Assembly: GCA_947457605.1 (NCBI GenBank)
Contig: CANGWP010000004.1
Coordinates: 1-30,186, forward strand
DNA length: 30,186 nucleotides
Source of the DNA: Bdellovibrionales bacterium
GTDB lineage: Bacteria; Bdellovibrionota; UBA1018; CAIMNF01
Direction: 5' to 3'
Shown: positions 7,111-14,500 of the stretch, one piece after another
Numbering within the stretch: the first letter of the stretch is position 1
Layout of the letters: every line of letters starts with the position of its first letter
Translations under genes and position numbers: made by a program
The notes under the pieces: model-generated
The model's database searches: none
Seen by the model: only the letters and a program-made list of their open reading frames with translations
What the model was told of the DNA's origin: nothing

Positions 7111-8541
7111 ATGTTTTTTGACAGTCTGAAACAAGCCTATCCCATCCTGCTCCTGCTTATTGCCGTTTGGATCGTGCTCTCGAGGCTCCCCAAAGTTGAA
7201 CTTGGACATTCCTCCGAGTTTAAACGGAGACGATTGTGGAACTGGCTCCCACTGGGCCTTACCTACGCGTTCCTTTATATGGGCCGCTACAACCTGACGG
7301 TCAGCAAGAATGCGTTCGGGGATCTCATGTCAAACTCCGATTTCGGTAAAATCTTCGGAGTAGGCACGATCGTGTACGGGTTTGCATTCGTGATCAATGG
7401 GCCGCTCACAGACAAGATGGGAGGCAGGCGCGCGATCCTGGTCAGTGCCATCGGGGCAGCTCTTGCGAACTTTCTCATGGGGCTTGTGACCTATCTCGGT
7501 TTCACCGACAATCTCGTGCTGACCTTCTCGGTCCTCTACGGGATCAACATGTATTTCCAGAGTTTTGGGGCGGTTGCGATCGTGAAGGTGAACTCGTCAT
7601 GGTTTCACGTCCGGGAGCGCGGCACCTTTGGCGGGATTTTTGGAATCCTGATTTCACTGGGACTGTACTTTGCCTACGACTGGGGTGCGATCATCACGAA
7701 AAGTTTCTCGCTTCCTTGGGTGTTTTTTGTACCCACGCTCATCTTGATCGGATTTTTCATGATCGCATTTGCGATGGTCCGGGATCACCCCTCGGAAGCC
7801 GGATTCCAGGATTTTGATCCGGGCGATGCAAAAGTGGGCGAGGGAAAAACCCTGACCGTTGTTCAGGTGGCGAAACTCATGTTTGCAAATCCCGTGATCG
7901 TCACCATTGCCTTGATCGAGTTTTGCAGCGGATTTTTGCGAAACGCCATCATGCAACTCTATGTGCACTTCTCAAAGCAAACCGGAATTTCGGCGACCTT
8001 CGTTCCGAAGAACTGGGGACTTCTCCTTTGTTGTGCTGGGATCCTGGGCGGAGTATTTGCAGGCACGGTATCCGATAAGTTCTTTCAATCCCGTCGCGGA
8101 CCGGTCTCGGCGGTGCTCTATGCGATCATGCTGGTGGGAGGCGTGTTTGCGAGCTTCATGCTGACGAGCGAGTACCTTGGATTCTTGTTTGTGGTCATGT
8201 CGATGGCCATCATCGGGGTTCACGGCATGCTATCGGGCACTGCGAGCATGGATTTCGGCGGCAAAAAGAACGTGGGAACCGCAGTGGGACTCATCGATGG
8301 GATGGTGTACCTTGGCACCGCCGCACAGTCGGTCTATTATGGAGCGATTCTTCCGAACGGAGATGCGGCCAAGGATCCTGCGAACTGGCAGGCCTGGCCG
8401 ATTGCGATGATTCCCATGGCGCTAGTCGGATTCCTGCTCGCACTTCGCCTGTGGAATGCCCATCCGAGCGGAAAAGCGGATAAAGAGACAGAACTCAAGG
8501 TTCCGGTAACCTTGACCGCAGAGCAGGCGAATCAGGGCTAA
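7111..8541 (+). CDS. MFS transporter, organophosphate:phosphate antiporter (OPA) type
   Basis: 476 aa inner-membrane protein with about 12 hydrophobic helices preceded by an extra N-terminal segment (YPILLLLIAVWIVL). The first MFS half has the OPA signature region LTYAFLYMGRYNLTVSKNAF and the loop GPLTDKMGGRRA, close to the GlpT/UhpT family that exchanges glycerol 3-phosphate or hexose phosphates for inorganic phosphate. The exact substrate is uncertain; the neighbouring PAP2 phosphatase and the downstream phosphatidyltransferase make a glycerophosphate role attractive, but that is inference. GGGAG lies 7 nt before ATG 7111. The stop TAA abuts the ATG of the helicase gene, so the two are co-transcribed. 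Confidence 0.88.
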   Translation: MFFDSLKQAYPILLLLIAVWIVLSRLPKVELGHSSEFKRRRLWNWLPLGLTYAFLYMGRYNLTVSKNAFGDLMSNSDFGKIFGVGTIVYGFAFVINGPLTDKMGGRRAILVSAIGAALANFLMGLVTYLGFTDNLVLTFSVLYGINMYFQSFGAVAIVKVNSSWFHVRERGTFGGIFGILISLGLYFAYDWGAIITKSFSLPWVFFVPTLILIGFFMIAFAMVRDHPSEAGFQDFDPGDAKVGEGKTLTVVQVAKLMFANPVIVTIALIEFCSGFLRNAIMQLYVHFSKQTGISATFVPKNWGLLLCCAGILGGVFAGTVSDKFFQSRRGPVSAVLYAIMLVGGVFASFMLTSEYLGFLFVVMSMAIIGVHGMLSGTASMDFGGKKNVGTAVGLIDGMVYLGTAAQSVYYGAILPNGDAAKDPANWQAWPIAMIPMALVGFLLALRLWNAHPSGKADKETELKVPVTLTAEQANQG

Positions 8542-9783
8542 ATGATGGAGTGGACTCCCGATCAGGCACGTGCTCTTGAAGTTTTGGCCGGAGAAAACAA
8601 TGTGTTTCTCACGGGAGGAGCCGGCACGGGCAAATCAACCGTCATCACCGATTTCATCCGGAAGCAGGAATCCGTTGCGGTTCTCGCCTCCACCGGCACT
8701 GCCGCAATCTTGCTCGGGGGCCGGACACTTCATTCGTTTTTCGGTCTTGGAATCATGGAGGGAGGGGCGGATGCCGTGGTGGAGCGCGCGCTCAAGCACC
8801 GTGGGATTGTCCAGCGACTTCGAAAAACCAAGACGGTATTGATCGATGAAATCTCCATGATCGGCTCTGCCGAACTTCAGTGCGCCGAGAAAATCGCACG
8901 CAAGGCGCGCGCAAATTCCGCGCCTTGGGGCGGGCTTCGGATTGTTGCGATCGGCGATTTCGCGCAACTTCCTCCGGTCGTACGGAGCACTCCCATGCAG
9001 GGCGAGACGGTCCGCCCCTGGTGTTTTTCTTCCGAGGTTTGGCGAAACACTCTTTTTGATCCTGTGGTTTTAAAGGAAATCGTTCGCTCGCGCGATGCCG
9101 GGTGGAATCGGGTTTTGGGCGAGATCCGTTGGGGCGAGCTGGAAGAGCGATCCTTTGAAGTCCTCAAGGAACGGGTCAGGCCGGTGGGACTTCACTTTGA
9201 TGGAACACGACTTTTTGCCAGACGCAACCAGGTCGATGCTTTGAACCAAGACAGGCTCAAGACCTTGCCGGGAGAAGCACGCGAGTATCCGACGGTCTAC
9301 ATGGGAAATGCCCAAAGGCTTGATGAGATGAAGCGGAATGCGCCGATTCCAGAGGTGCTCTGGCTCAAGGTGGGCGCGCTTGTGATGTTTCGACAGAATG
9401 ATCCCGACTACCGCTTTGTGAACGGCACTTTGGGAAAAATCGTGAAGCTCAAGGATCAGGAGGTCGATGTCGAACTCCTTTCGGGCAAAACCATCGAAAT
9501 GAAGCCCGCGACCTTCAGCATGCTCGATGCGGAAGGGCAGGTGCTTGCGAGCGCCGCGAATTTCCCGCTCAATCTTGCTTGGGCTTGCACCATTCACAAG
9601 GCACAGGGCGCGACGCTCGACCGCGTTCATGCGGATTTGAACGGAGTTTGGGAGCACGGGCAGAGTTATGTTGCGCTCTCCCGTGTGAGATCATCCGAGG
9701 ATCTGTCGCTTTCGGGATTGAGTCCCCGAAGTTTCAGGCTTGATCCCGAAGTGCTCAGTTTTTACCGAACTCTGCGGTCGTAA
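8542..9783 (+). CDS. Pif1-like DNA helicase/ATPase
   Basis: 413 aa superfamily 1B helicase. Walker A is TGGAGTGKST (24-33), motif Ia ASTGTAAILLGGRTLHSFF follows, the Walker B region is VLIDEISMI (99-107), motif III is AIGDFAQLPPV, and the C-terminal motifs are AWACTIHKAQGATLDRV and SYVALSRVRSSEDL. This is the compact bacterial Pif1-like architecture without an additional nuclease or WYL domain. Pif1 enzymes are 5'-3' helicases acting on G-quadruplexes, forks and R-loops; the specific role here is unknown. Two ATGs occur in a row (8542, 8545), directly at the stop of the transporter gene, so translation is probably coupled although the functions look unrelated. Confidence 0.9.
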   Translation: MMEWTPDQARALEVLAGENNVFLTGGAGTGKSTVITDFIRKQESVAVLASTGTAAILLGGRTLHSFFGLGIMEGGADAVVERALKHRGIVQRLRKTKTVLIDEISMIGSAELQCAEKIARKARANSAPWGGLRIVAIGDFAQLPPVVRSTPMQGETVRPWCFSSEVWRNTLFDPVVLKEIVRSRDAGWNRVLGEIRWGELEERSFEVLKERVRPVGLHFDGTRLFARRNQVDALNQDRLKTLPGEAREYPTVYMGNAQRLDEMKRNAPIPEVLWLKVGALVMFRQNDPDYRFVNGTLGKIVKLKDQEVDVELLSGKTIEMKPATFSMLDAEGQVLASAANFPLNLAWACTIHKAQGATLDRVHADLNGVWEHGQSYVALSRVRSSEDLSLSGLSPRSFRLDPEVLSFYRTLRS

Positions 9784-9805
9784 GAATGGTGGCTTGGATT
9801 GGGTC

Positions 9806-9828
9806 TTGGGTGAGTACCCGGTTTTTTT
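9806..9828 (+). terminator. Weak Rho-independent terminator after the helicase gene
   Basis: GGGT-GAGT-ACCC, extended by possible T-G pairs, is followed by seven T (9822-9828). The short stem makes it a modest candidate. It lies in the convergent gap between the helicase gene and the DUF971 gene. Confidence 0.4.
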
Positions 9829-9836
9829 GAAGATAT

Positions 9837-10148
9837 TTATTCCGCGGGATGTATCTCGCCTTTGGCGAGTTCATACAGCCGATCAAAGTGGTACATTCCG
9901 GTGCGGTGCCCGTCGCTCCATTCCACATGGATGCCATAGCGTCCGACAGGTTCGATCTTGGTGGGTCTGACCGCTGGATTCAGGGTTTCTTTTTTCAGGG
10001 TGCGTTTCCCGGTCATTTCATCCACGCAAGTGGCGCAGGGACATTGAAACCTGAGGTCAAGGTAGGAAAGGGTAAAGGATTCCCCGGTATCAAAGCCGAG
10101 CAGGATCCTGGAGTTGTCCTTGGGACTGACCTTGGTGAGGTTTGGCAT
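9837..10148 (-). CDS. DUF971 (GBBH-like N-terminal domain) protein
   Basis: 103 aa cytosolic protein consisting only of the DUF971 domain, the zinc-binding N-terminal domain also found in gamma-butyrobetaine hydroxylases. The recognisable elements are YLDLRFQCPCATCVDEMTG (Cys-x-Cys-x2-Cys), GRYGIHVEWSDGHRTGMYHF and DRLYELAKGE. Stand-alone versions are common in bacteria and are often found near Mrp-type Fe-S carriers, but no such gene is adjacent here. Function unknown. It is divergent from the phosphatidyltransferase gene with 61 bp between starts. Confidence 0.85.
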   Translation of the reverse strand: MPNLTKVSPKDNSRILLGFDTGESFTLSYLDLRFQCPCATCVDEMTGKRTLKKETLNPAVRPTKIEPVGRYGIHVEWSDGHRTGMYHFDRLYELAKGEIHPAE

Positions 10149-10159
10149 GAGCCGGTTTT

Positions 10160-10186
10160 ATCATAAATCGATTTCAAAATCGGCAA
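10160..10186 (-). promoter_or_regulatory. Possible promoter of the DUF971 gene
   Basis: On the minus strand: TTGCCG, 15 bp, TATGAT, then 11 nt to the ATG. The -10 is good but the spacer is short, so this is tentative. Confidence 0.3.
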
Positions 10187-10200
10187 ACTTCTCTTAAGAT
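10173..10200 (+). promoter_or_regulatory. Possible near-leaderless promoter of the phosphatidyltransferase gene
   Basis: TTCAAA (10173-10178), 16 bp, TAAGAT (10195-10200), then 9 nt to ATG 10210. No ribosome-binding site lies between. The -35 is poor. Confidence 0.35.
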
Positions 10201-10209
10201 CGTCCCGCA

Positions 10210-11142
10210 ATGGATCGTCTTCCATCGAAAAGCTTGAGTCGTCTTTTGGATCCCCTGAACCGGCTGTATCGTCACCGGATTGCAAAGAAGATCGCGAACT
10301 TCATCAAGGACACTCCGATCACTCCGAATCAGGTCACCTTTGCCCATACCTGTGTCGGGGTGGGGGCTGCGTCCATGGTATTTTTAAAACAATACTTGCT
10401 TGCGGTGTTGCTCCTTGAGGTGCGTACGATCCTTGATTGTACCGACGGGATTCTTGCGCGTTTGAGGAACAGTTCCACACCCTTGGGGAGGACGCTTGAT
10501 ACGATTGGGGATGGAGTCACGTTCAATGCACTCATGATTGCGGGTGCTCTTCGAATGATCCTCGATTTCCCGAGCTACCGACCCTCGCTCATCTTGATTG
10601 CCGTATTCTTTTTTGCCATGACCGCCGCCCATTGCGGAAGCGTCTACCAACTCATGAAACGGAAGCTTGGCTCGATCATTCTGGAACAAATCGACTCGGT
10701 TGAGCGGGAGTGGCGCGAGCAGGCGGCAAAAGTCTACGGAGAGGCCGGTTCCGGGCTTTCCCGCTTTGGATATTGGCTCGACACCTTCACGATCCGCTTT
10801 GTGTCCGAGGAGTGGTACGAAAAGATCAAGAAGCGCCGGAGATCCGAGGATTGGGAGGCAAAGGCACTGTCCGATGCCACGACCATGAACGAACTTGCGC
10901 GCCGGACCCGCAAAAAGGAATTCGAAAAGGCGGTCCGGTACACGGCCTTTGTCAGTGATGACAATATTTTTGCCGTAATGAGCCTCTGTTTCGTGCTGAC
11001 CGAAGCGTTTCCGATGGCGATTCTTCCTTATGTTCATCCGGTTTTGATCGCGTTTTCCGCAGGATTCATCTACGCGATCATTTCCCTGATCGTTGGTCTT
11101 CATTACTTGCACGTTTTCTACCACGGCGTTTACCGGGATTAA
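10210..11142 (+). CDS. CDP-alcohol phosphatidyltransferase family protein
   Basis: Inner-membrane enzyme that transfers a substituted phosphate from a CDP-linked donor to an alcohol, usually in phospholipid synthesis. The family motif D-x2-D-G-x2-A-R-x8-G-x3-D-x3-D is complete: D76, D79, G80, A83, R84, G93, D97, D101 (in DCTDGILARLRNSS, then TPLGRTLDTIGD). Hydrophobic stretches flank it, and a long charged insert lies at about 150-240 (KIKKRRRSEDWEAKALSD), making it longer (310 aa) than PgsA or PssA. The acceptor cannot be predicted: inositol phosphate, glycerol phosphate and others remain possible. It sits upstream of the MlaE/MCE lipid-transport genes, a thematically sensible neighbourhood. 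Confidence 0.85.
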   Translation: MDRLPSKSLSRLLDPLNRLYRHRIAKKIANFIKDTPITPNQVTFAHTCVGVGAASMVFLKQYLLAVLLLEVRTILDCTDGILARLRNSSTPLGRTLDTIGDGVTFNALMIAGALRMILDFPSYRPSLILIAVFFFAMTAAHCGSVYQLMKRKLGSIILEQIDSVEREWREQAAKVYGEAGSGLSRFGYWLDTFTIRFVSEEWYEKIKKRRRSEDWEAKALSDATTMNELARRTRKKEFEKAVRYTAFVSDDNIFAVMSLCFVLTEAFPMAILPYVHPVLIAFSAGFIYAIISLIVGLHYLHVFYHGVYRD

Positions 11143-11148
11143 CAGGGT

Positions 11149-11169
11149 GTTGAAAATCGAGTTTTCAAC
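11149..11169 (+). other. Perfect 8 bp hairpin between the phosphatidyltransferase and mlaE genes
   Basis: GTTGAAAA-TCGAG-TTTTCAAC, stem 8 bp and loop 5 nt, starts 6 bp after the stop codon. No T-tract follows, so it is not a standard terminator; it could be an mRNA-stabilising or processing hairpin. Confidence 0.4.
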
Positions 11170-11229
11170 GTCTTGGTGCGCAAAATTCCCTTTTCATTTC
11201 GGCCCTTTCACAGGCAAGATGAGGGAGTC

Positions 11230-12012
11230 GTGAACATTAAAGAAAGACTACGAGCTTCGGTGGAGTGGATCGGGGAGCTGACCCTGTTCATGGGGCGCAC
11301 GCTCCAGAGTGTTGGTCATTTTGGACGGCGTTCGGGAATCTTCATCAATCAATGCGAATTCATCGGAGTGAGCAGTCTTGGCATCCTGTGTGTTGCCGCC
11401 GTTTTCATCGGCGCAGTGCTCGGCTATCAGCTGTACAAATCCTTTGAACTCTTCGGTGCCCAAGCCTTGGTGGGTGGCACTCTTGGAGTCGGCATCTTTC
11501 GCGAAATGGCTCCGGTCATCGGTGCGATCATGGTAACGGGTCGGGCAGGTGCAGGGATCGGCGCCGAAGTTGCCAGCATGAGGGTCACCGAGCAAATTGA
11601 TGCGCTCGAGGTGATGGGCGTGAACCCGTATGAGTATCTGGTTCTTCCCCGGGTGCTTGCGGGGGCCGCCATGATGCCGCTTCTTGCGTTTCTTTTTGGT
11701 GGGGTGTCCACGATTTCCTCTGCGATCATTGCGTGTTCGGTTTTGGATCTCAGTTACCCGGTGTTCTGGAAGGGGTTTCGGCAGTGGACGGACTGGATTG
11801 ATCTTCTTCACTGTTTTGTGAAGAGTGTCTCCTTTGGAGCCGCTCTTGCCTGGATGGGGTGTTTTTTCGGTTTTCGCGCAAGCGGAGGCGCTCGTTCGGT
11901 CGGGTTGTCCACGCGATCCACCGTGGTGGCCGCGTGCCTGATGATTCTGCTTTTGGATTATTTTTGGACCATGATTCTTCCGCTCCGGGCTGAGCGGTTG
12001 TTTTTGAAATGA
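11230..12012 (+). CDS. mlaE: MlaE-family lipid ABC permease
   Basis: Inner-membrane permease of an MCE-type phospholipid transport system. The MlaE core is clear: VFIGAVLGYQLYKSF, then GIFREMAPVIGAIMVTGRAG, AGIGAEVASMRVTEQIDALE and VMGVNPYEYLVLPRVLAG, followed by C-terminal hydrophobic helices. From GTG 11230 it is 260 aa, the usual family length, with GAGGGAG just upstream; TTG 11173 or GTG 11176 would add 18-19 residues (VRKIPFSFRPFHRQDEGV) that look unlike family N-termini. It lies upstream of the MCE protein with ~38 bp between. The partner ATPase (MlaF) is not in this cluster, unlike the usual mlaFE or mlaEF pairing. Confidence 0.9.
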   Translation: MNIKERLRASVEWIGELTLFMGRTLQSVGHFGRRSGIFINQCEFIGVSSLGILCVAAVFIGAVLGYQLYKSFELFGAQALVGGTLGVGIFREMAPVIGAIMVTGRAGAGIGAEVASMRVTEQIDALEVMGVNPYEYLVLPRVLAGAAMMPLLAFLFGGVSTISSAIIACSVLDLSYPVFWKGFRQWTDWIDLLHCFVKSVSFGAALAWMGCFFGFRASGGARSVGLSTRSTVVAACLMILLLDYFWTMILPLRAERLFLK

Positions 12013-12050
12013 GTTTAGGGAATTGAAATTTATGCGGGGTGGAGAGATCA

Positions 12051-13505
12051 ATGGCGAACGCAAATGAGGCAAGTCGGGTGACAAAATTCAAGACGGGAAT
12101 TTTCACTGCGGCAGGAATCCTGTTTTTGGGTGGACTTACGGTTTACATCAACAACAAGCCTTTCTGGTGGAGACCTTGTGAGCCGGTTCAGGTGACCATC
12201 GAGGACGCGACCGGACTCAAAATGAAATCACCCGTAAAGTCGCTTGGACTCGACATCGGGTACATTTCCGATATCGGACTTGTTCCGGCTGGTGTGAATC
12301 TCAGGATTTGTGTGACGGCGCCGGTTGCCATGACTTCTGAAACCAAGGCCTACGTTCGGAGCGAAGGATTTTTAGGGGATCGGTTCTTGGAATTGAAGCC
12401 GGTGAAATACACGGGCGAGCACACCCTTGAGGAACCGGGAACCGAGCCGAAACCCTCGATTTCTCCCGGGACCGGAACACCCGCAAAAGAGTCCCATTCA
12501 AGCCTTGCCCCAAAACTTCCGGCTGTGTGGGGAATGATTCTCCAGGGAATCGGAGGGCGCGCTCAAGCAGACACGAAGAGCATTCCGGTTGGTGAAAAAT
12601 CAACCGACATGCAAGCGCTGATGGGTGAGATGAAAAGCCTCACCACTACTTTGAAGGAATCGATCAACCCCGAGGAAATCCGCTCCACCATCCGCCAGCT
12701 CAACAAGACACTTGAAGAAGCATCAAAGACTCTTTCTCCGCAAGGCGGGCTCACGCAAACTGCGCAGCGCTCGCTCATCAAGCTTGAGGATGCAATCGAT
12801 CAAATGCGGGATCAGATGACCCGGATCAATCAAGGCCAAGGCTCGGTGGGGATGGTGCTGAATGATCCGGCGTACGCCGAAGAATTGAAGAAGGCGCTGA
12901 AAGCGCTGAACAGACTGCTTGGACGAGCGGGTGAAATGCGGCTTGAGATGAATCTTGGAATCCAGCAGCTTTCCGCCTTTGATGCCGCCCGGGCCTCGGT
13001 GCTTCTTTCGATCTACCCGAAACCGGATCGTTATTATTTGATCGGGGTGGACATGGACCCAAGGGGGGTGTTTTCCCAGAAAGTTACCACCACCGAGATC
13101 TCAGGGGCGTCGGGTCCAAACGTGGTGAGTTCCACGGTGCAGGACAAGGGCGGCTTCAGTATGTCCGTAATGTTCGGAAAGATCATCAAGGAACGTTACG
13201 ACATCAGCATAGGTCTTCTTCGGGGGGATGGGGCGACATCCTTTGGAGTCAATCTTGGCCCGGCAGATAATACTCAACAACTTCAGCTGAAAACTGACCT
13301 GTATTTTCGGGCCAAAACCATCAATGGAATTTGGACTGCCCAGGCGGATTCTCGTATCTATTCGATTTATCAGCCAATTTCGATATTTTACCTTAGTGGT
13401 GGAGTGGAAGGATTTAGAAAGGTGGACGGAAGATTCTCCTACTTTTTTGGTGGGGGAATGCGCTTCGAAGATGAGGATGTCAAACTCCTCTTCTCGTTCT
13501 TGTAA
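12051..13505 (+). CDS. Long MCE-domain (MlaD-like) protein with C-terminal beta-rich domain
   Basis: Inner-membrane-anchored, periplasmic substrate-binding component of an MCE lipid-transport system. One N-terminal membrane helix (TGIFTAAGILFLGGLTVYI) precedes a single MCE domain (about 40-130; VTIEDATGLKMKSPVKSLGL, SEGFLGDRFLELKPVK). A Pro/Ser/Thr-rich linker and a helical, probably coiled-coil region follow (MKSLTTTLKESINPEEIRST, IRQLNKTLEEASKTL). The last ~170 residues start at RYYLIGVDMDPRG, alternate short beta-like strands (YDISIGLLRGDG, LKTDLYFRAKTI, RFSYFFGGGMRF) and end VKLLFSFL with a terminal hydrophobic pattern like an outer-membrane strand. ATG 12051 has GGTGGAG upstream at good spacing. 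At 484 aa it is far longer than E. coli MlaD. Confidence 0.88.
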   Translation: MANANEASRVTKFKTGIFTAAGILFLGGLTVYINNKPFWWRPCEPVQVTIEDATGLKMKSPVKSLGLDIGYISDIGLVPAGVNLRICVTAPVAMTSETKAYVRSEGFLGDRFLELKPVKYTGEHTLEEPGTEPKPSISPGTGTPAKESHSSLAPKLPAVWGMILQGIGGRAQADTKSIPVGEKSTDMQALMGEMKSLTTTLKESINPEEIRSTIRQLNKTLEEASKTLSPQGGLTQTAQRSLIKLEDAIDQMRDQMTRINQGQGSVGMVLNDPAYAEELKKALKALNRLLGRAGEMRLEMNLGIQQLSAFDAARASVLLSIYPKPDRYYLIGVDMDPRGVFSQKVTTTEISGASGPNVVSSTVQDKGGFSMSVMFGKIIKERYDISIGLLRGDGATSFGVNLGPADNTQQLQLKTDLYFRAKTINGIWTAQADSRIYSIYQPISIFYLSGGVEGFRKVDGRFSYFFGGGMRFEDEDVKLLFSFL

Positions 13506-13635
13506 TTTTCGCGGATTTGTCCTATCCTCCTAAGTCTTGATTGAAAATAACCTATCCGGCGAAGGCTGTGTGTCAGCAGCCTGTTTGGAGAGGCATTGAG
13601 CCTTTCCCCGGAAACTGTTCGGAGTACATTCTCAA
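13506..13635 (+). other. 130 bp leader region upstream of rpmG
   Basis: No gene. Small hairpins are possible (GGCTG/CAGCC at 13564-13581; a GC-rich pair around 13587-13607). I found no convincing -35/-10 pair and no terminator. It could contain a promoter and a ribosomal-protein leader, but this is not demonstrated. Confidence 0.3.
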
Positions 13636-13806
13636 ATGCGCGAAAAAGTAAGGCTGATCTCTTCAGCAAAAACCGGGTATAGCTATTATACCACCAAGAA
13701 CAAGCAAAAGCAGACCGACAAGATCCAGCTCAAGAAGTATGATCCCGTCGCCCGTAAGCACGTGTTGTTTACGGAAACCAAAATGCCAAGCCATTCCAAG
13801 AAGTAA
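13636..13806 (+). CDS. rpmG: Ribosomal protein L33 (zinc-independent form)
   Basis: 56 aa 50S subunit protein. It reads MREKVRLISSAKTGYSYYTT then KNKQKQTDKIQLKKYDP and VARKHVLFTETK, with the usual small, Lys-rich L33 layout. The zinc-binding CxxC pairs of the C+ form are absent, so this is the C- (zinc-free) form. The next gene, rpmE2, starts 15 bp after its stop and is also a zinc-free form, so they form a two-gene unit ended by a strong terminator. Confidence 0.93.
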   Translation: MREKVRLISSAKTGYSYYTTKNKQKQTDKIQLKKYDPVARKHVLFTETKMPSHSKK

Positions 13807-13821
13807 TCGGGAGCTAGAGCC

Positions 13822-14073
13822 ATGAGAGAAAATCTTCATCCAATTTATCGTGACGTTGTTTTCAAGGATCTTCAGAGCGGTTTCGCGTTTCTGACTCGTT
13901 CCACCATTCAAACCAAGGAAACCATTACTTGGGAAGATGGAAAAGAGTATCCACTTGCGAAGGTGGAAATTTCTTCCAAGTCCCATCCGTTCTACACCGG
14001 TCAAGACCGTCGTGTGGATACGACCGGACGTGTGGAGAAGTTCATGAACAAGTACAAGAACCTCAAAAAATAA
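13822..14073 (+). CDS. rpmE2: Ribosomal protein L31 type B (zinc-independent)
   Basis: 83 aa 50S protein. The type B signature is clear: MRENLHPIYRDVVFKDLQSG, then TRSTIQ, SSKSHPFYTGQ and TGRVEKFMNKYKNL. The Cys residues that bind zinc in type A L31 are absent. In many bacteria the type B form replaces the zinc form during zinc limitation under Zur control, while others have only this one; the window cannot tell which. I see no obvious Zur-box palindrome. It is the last gene before the terminator at 14117-14155. Confidence 0.94.
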   Translation: MRENLHPIYRDVVFKDLQSGFAFLTRSTIQTKETITWEDGKEYPLAKVEISSKSHPFYTGQDRRVDTTGRVEKFMNKYKNLKK

Positions 14074-14116
14074 CTTTCCTCCAACGGTAAATCCCGTTTA
14101 GCCACGGGAGTTGCCT

Positions 14117-14155
14117 AGGCCCTCTTCCTTTAGCCAGGAAGCGGGCCTTTTTTTT
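14117..14155 (+). terminator. Strong Rho-independent terminator after rpmE2
   Basis: AGGCCC (14117-14122) pairs with GGGCCT (14143-14148) and CTTCCT (14124-14129) with AGGAAG (14136-14141), separated by one T/C mismatch, with a 6 nt loop, followed by T8 (14148-14155). Textbook intrinsic terminator about 45 bp after the stop. Confidence 0.9.
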
Positions 14156-14198
14156 GCTGGCCCTCCGAGAGTGGGAGTTATTTCAAGATATTTGGAGG

Positions 14199-14312
14199 TA
14201 CCTTGCTTTGGATTGATGATTCTTTAGCCTCCATGCCGCATCCTGCGGCCTCGCTTGCGTCAGTCCTGACTCGCGAGAGTCGGCCAAAGAACCATCAATC
14301 CAAAGCAAGGTA
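14199..14312. repeat. Structured palindromic repeat, copy 1
   Basis: Outer arms of 27 bp (14199-14225 and 14286-14312) are complementary at 26 of 27 positions. Between them lies a GC-rich core with hairpin GCCGCA-TCC-TGCGGC (14235-14249) and a second hairpin around CAG-TC-CTG (14261-14268). The core closely matches 27115-27172 in the second copy (shared words GCGGCCTCGCTT and TCGCGAGAGTCGGC), while the arm sequences differ. It lies in the convergent gap 14074-14500 after the terminator. The remainder of the gap (14313-14500) holds no gene I can support. Confidence 0.75.
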
Positions 14313-14500
14313 GATCAACGCACTTGAACCATGCCCCATTTCGGAGGGCGGTAAACAAAACGACCACATCTTGGCATTTTTGAGCAGCCTTTAATTTTGC
14401 CATCCAAACCTGACGTGTACAAAATCAATCGATCCAGCCACCAATTCAGGAGTTCGGTTTGAAAAAACTCCAATCAATGGAGCTCTAGGGGCGCGCCATT

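Noticed and set aside
11248..12084. 278-codon open frame antisense to mlaE
   Set aside because: Antisense to a clearly conserved permease; its His/Arg/Pro-rich translation has no domain.
13556..13625. tRNA gene upstream of rpmG
   Set aside because: Hairpin-forming GC-rich sequence, but no T-loop consensus and no complete cloverleaf.
14371..14392. Degenerate sixth copy of the mobile-element end
   Set aside because: TGGCATTTTTGA is similar to part of the end, but the diagnostic GAATGGGCACG half is missing.
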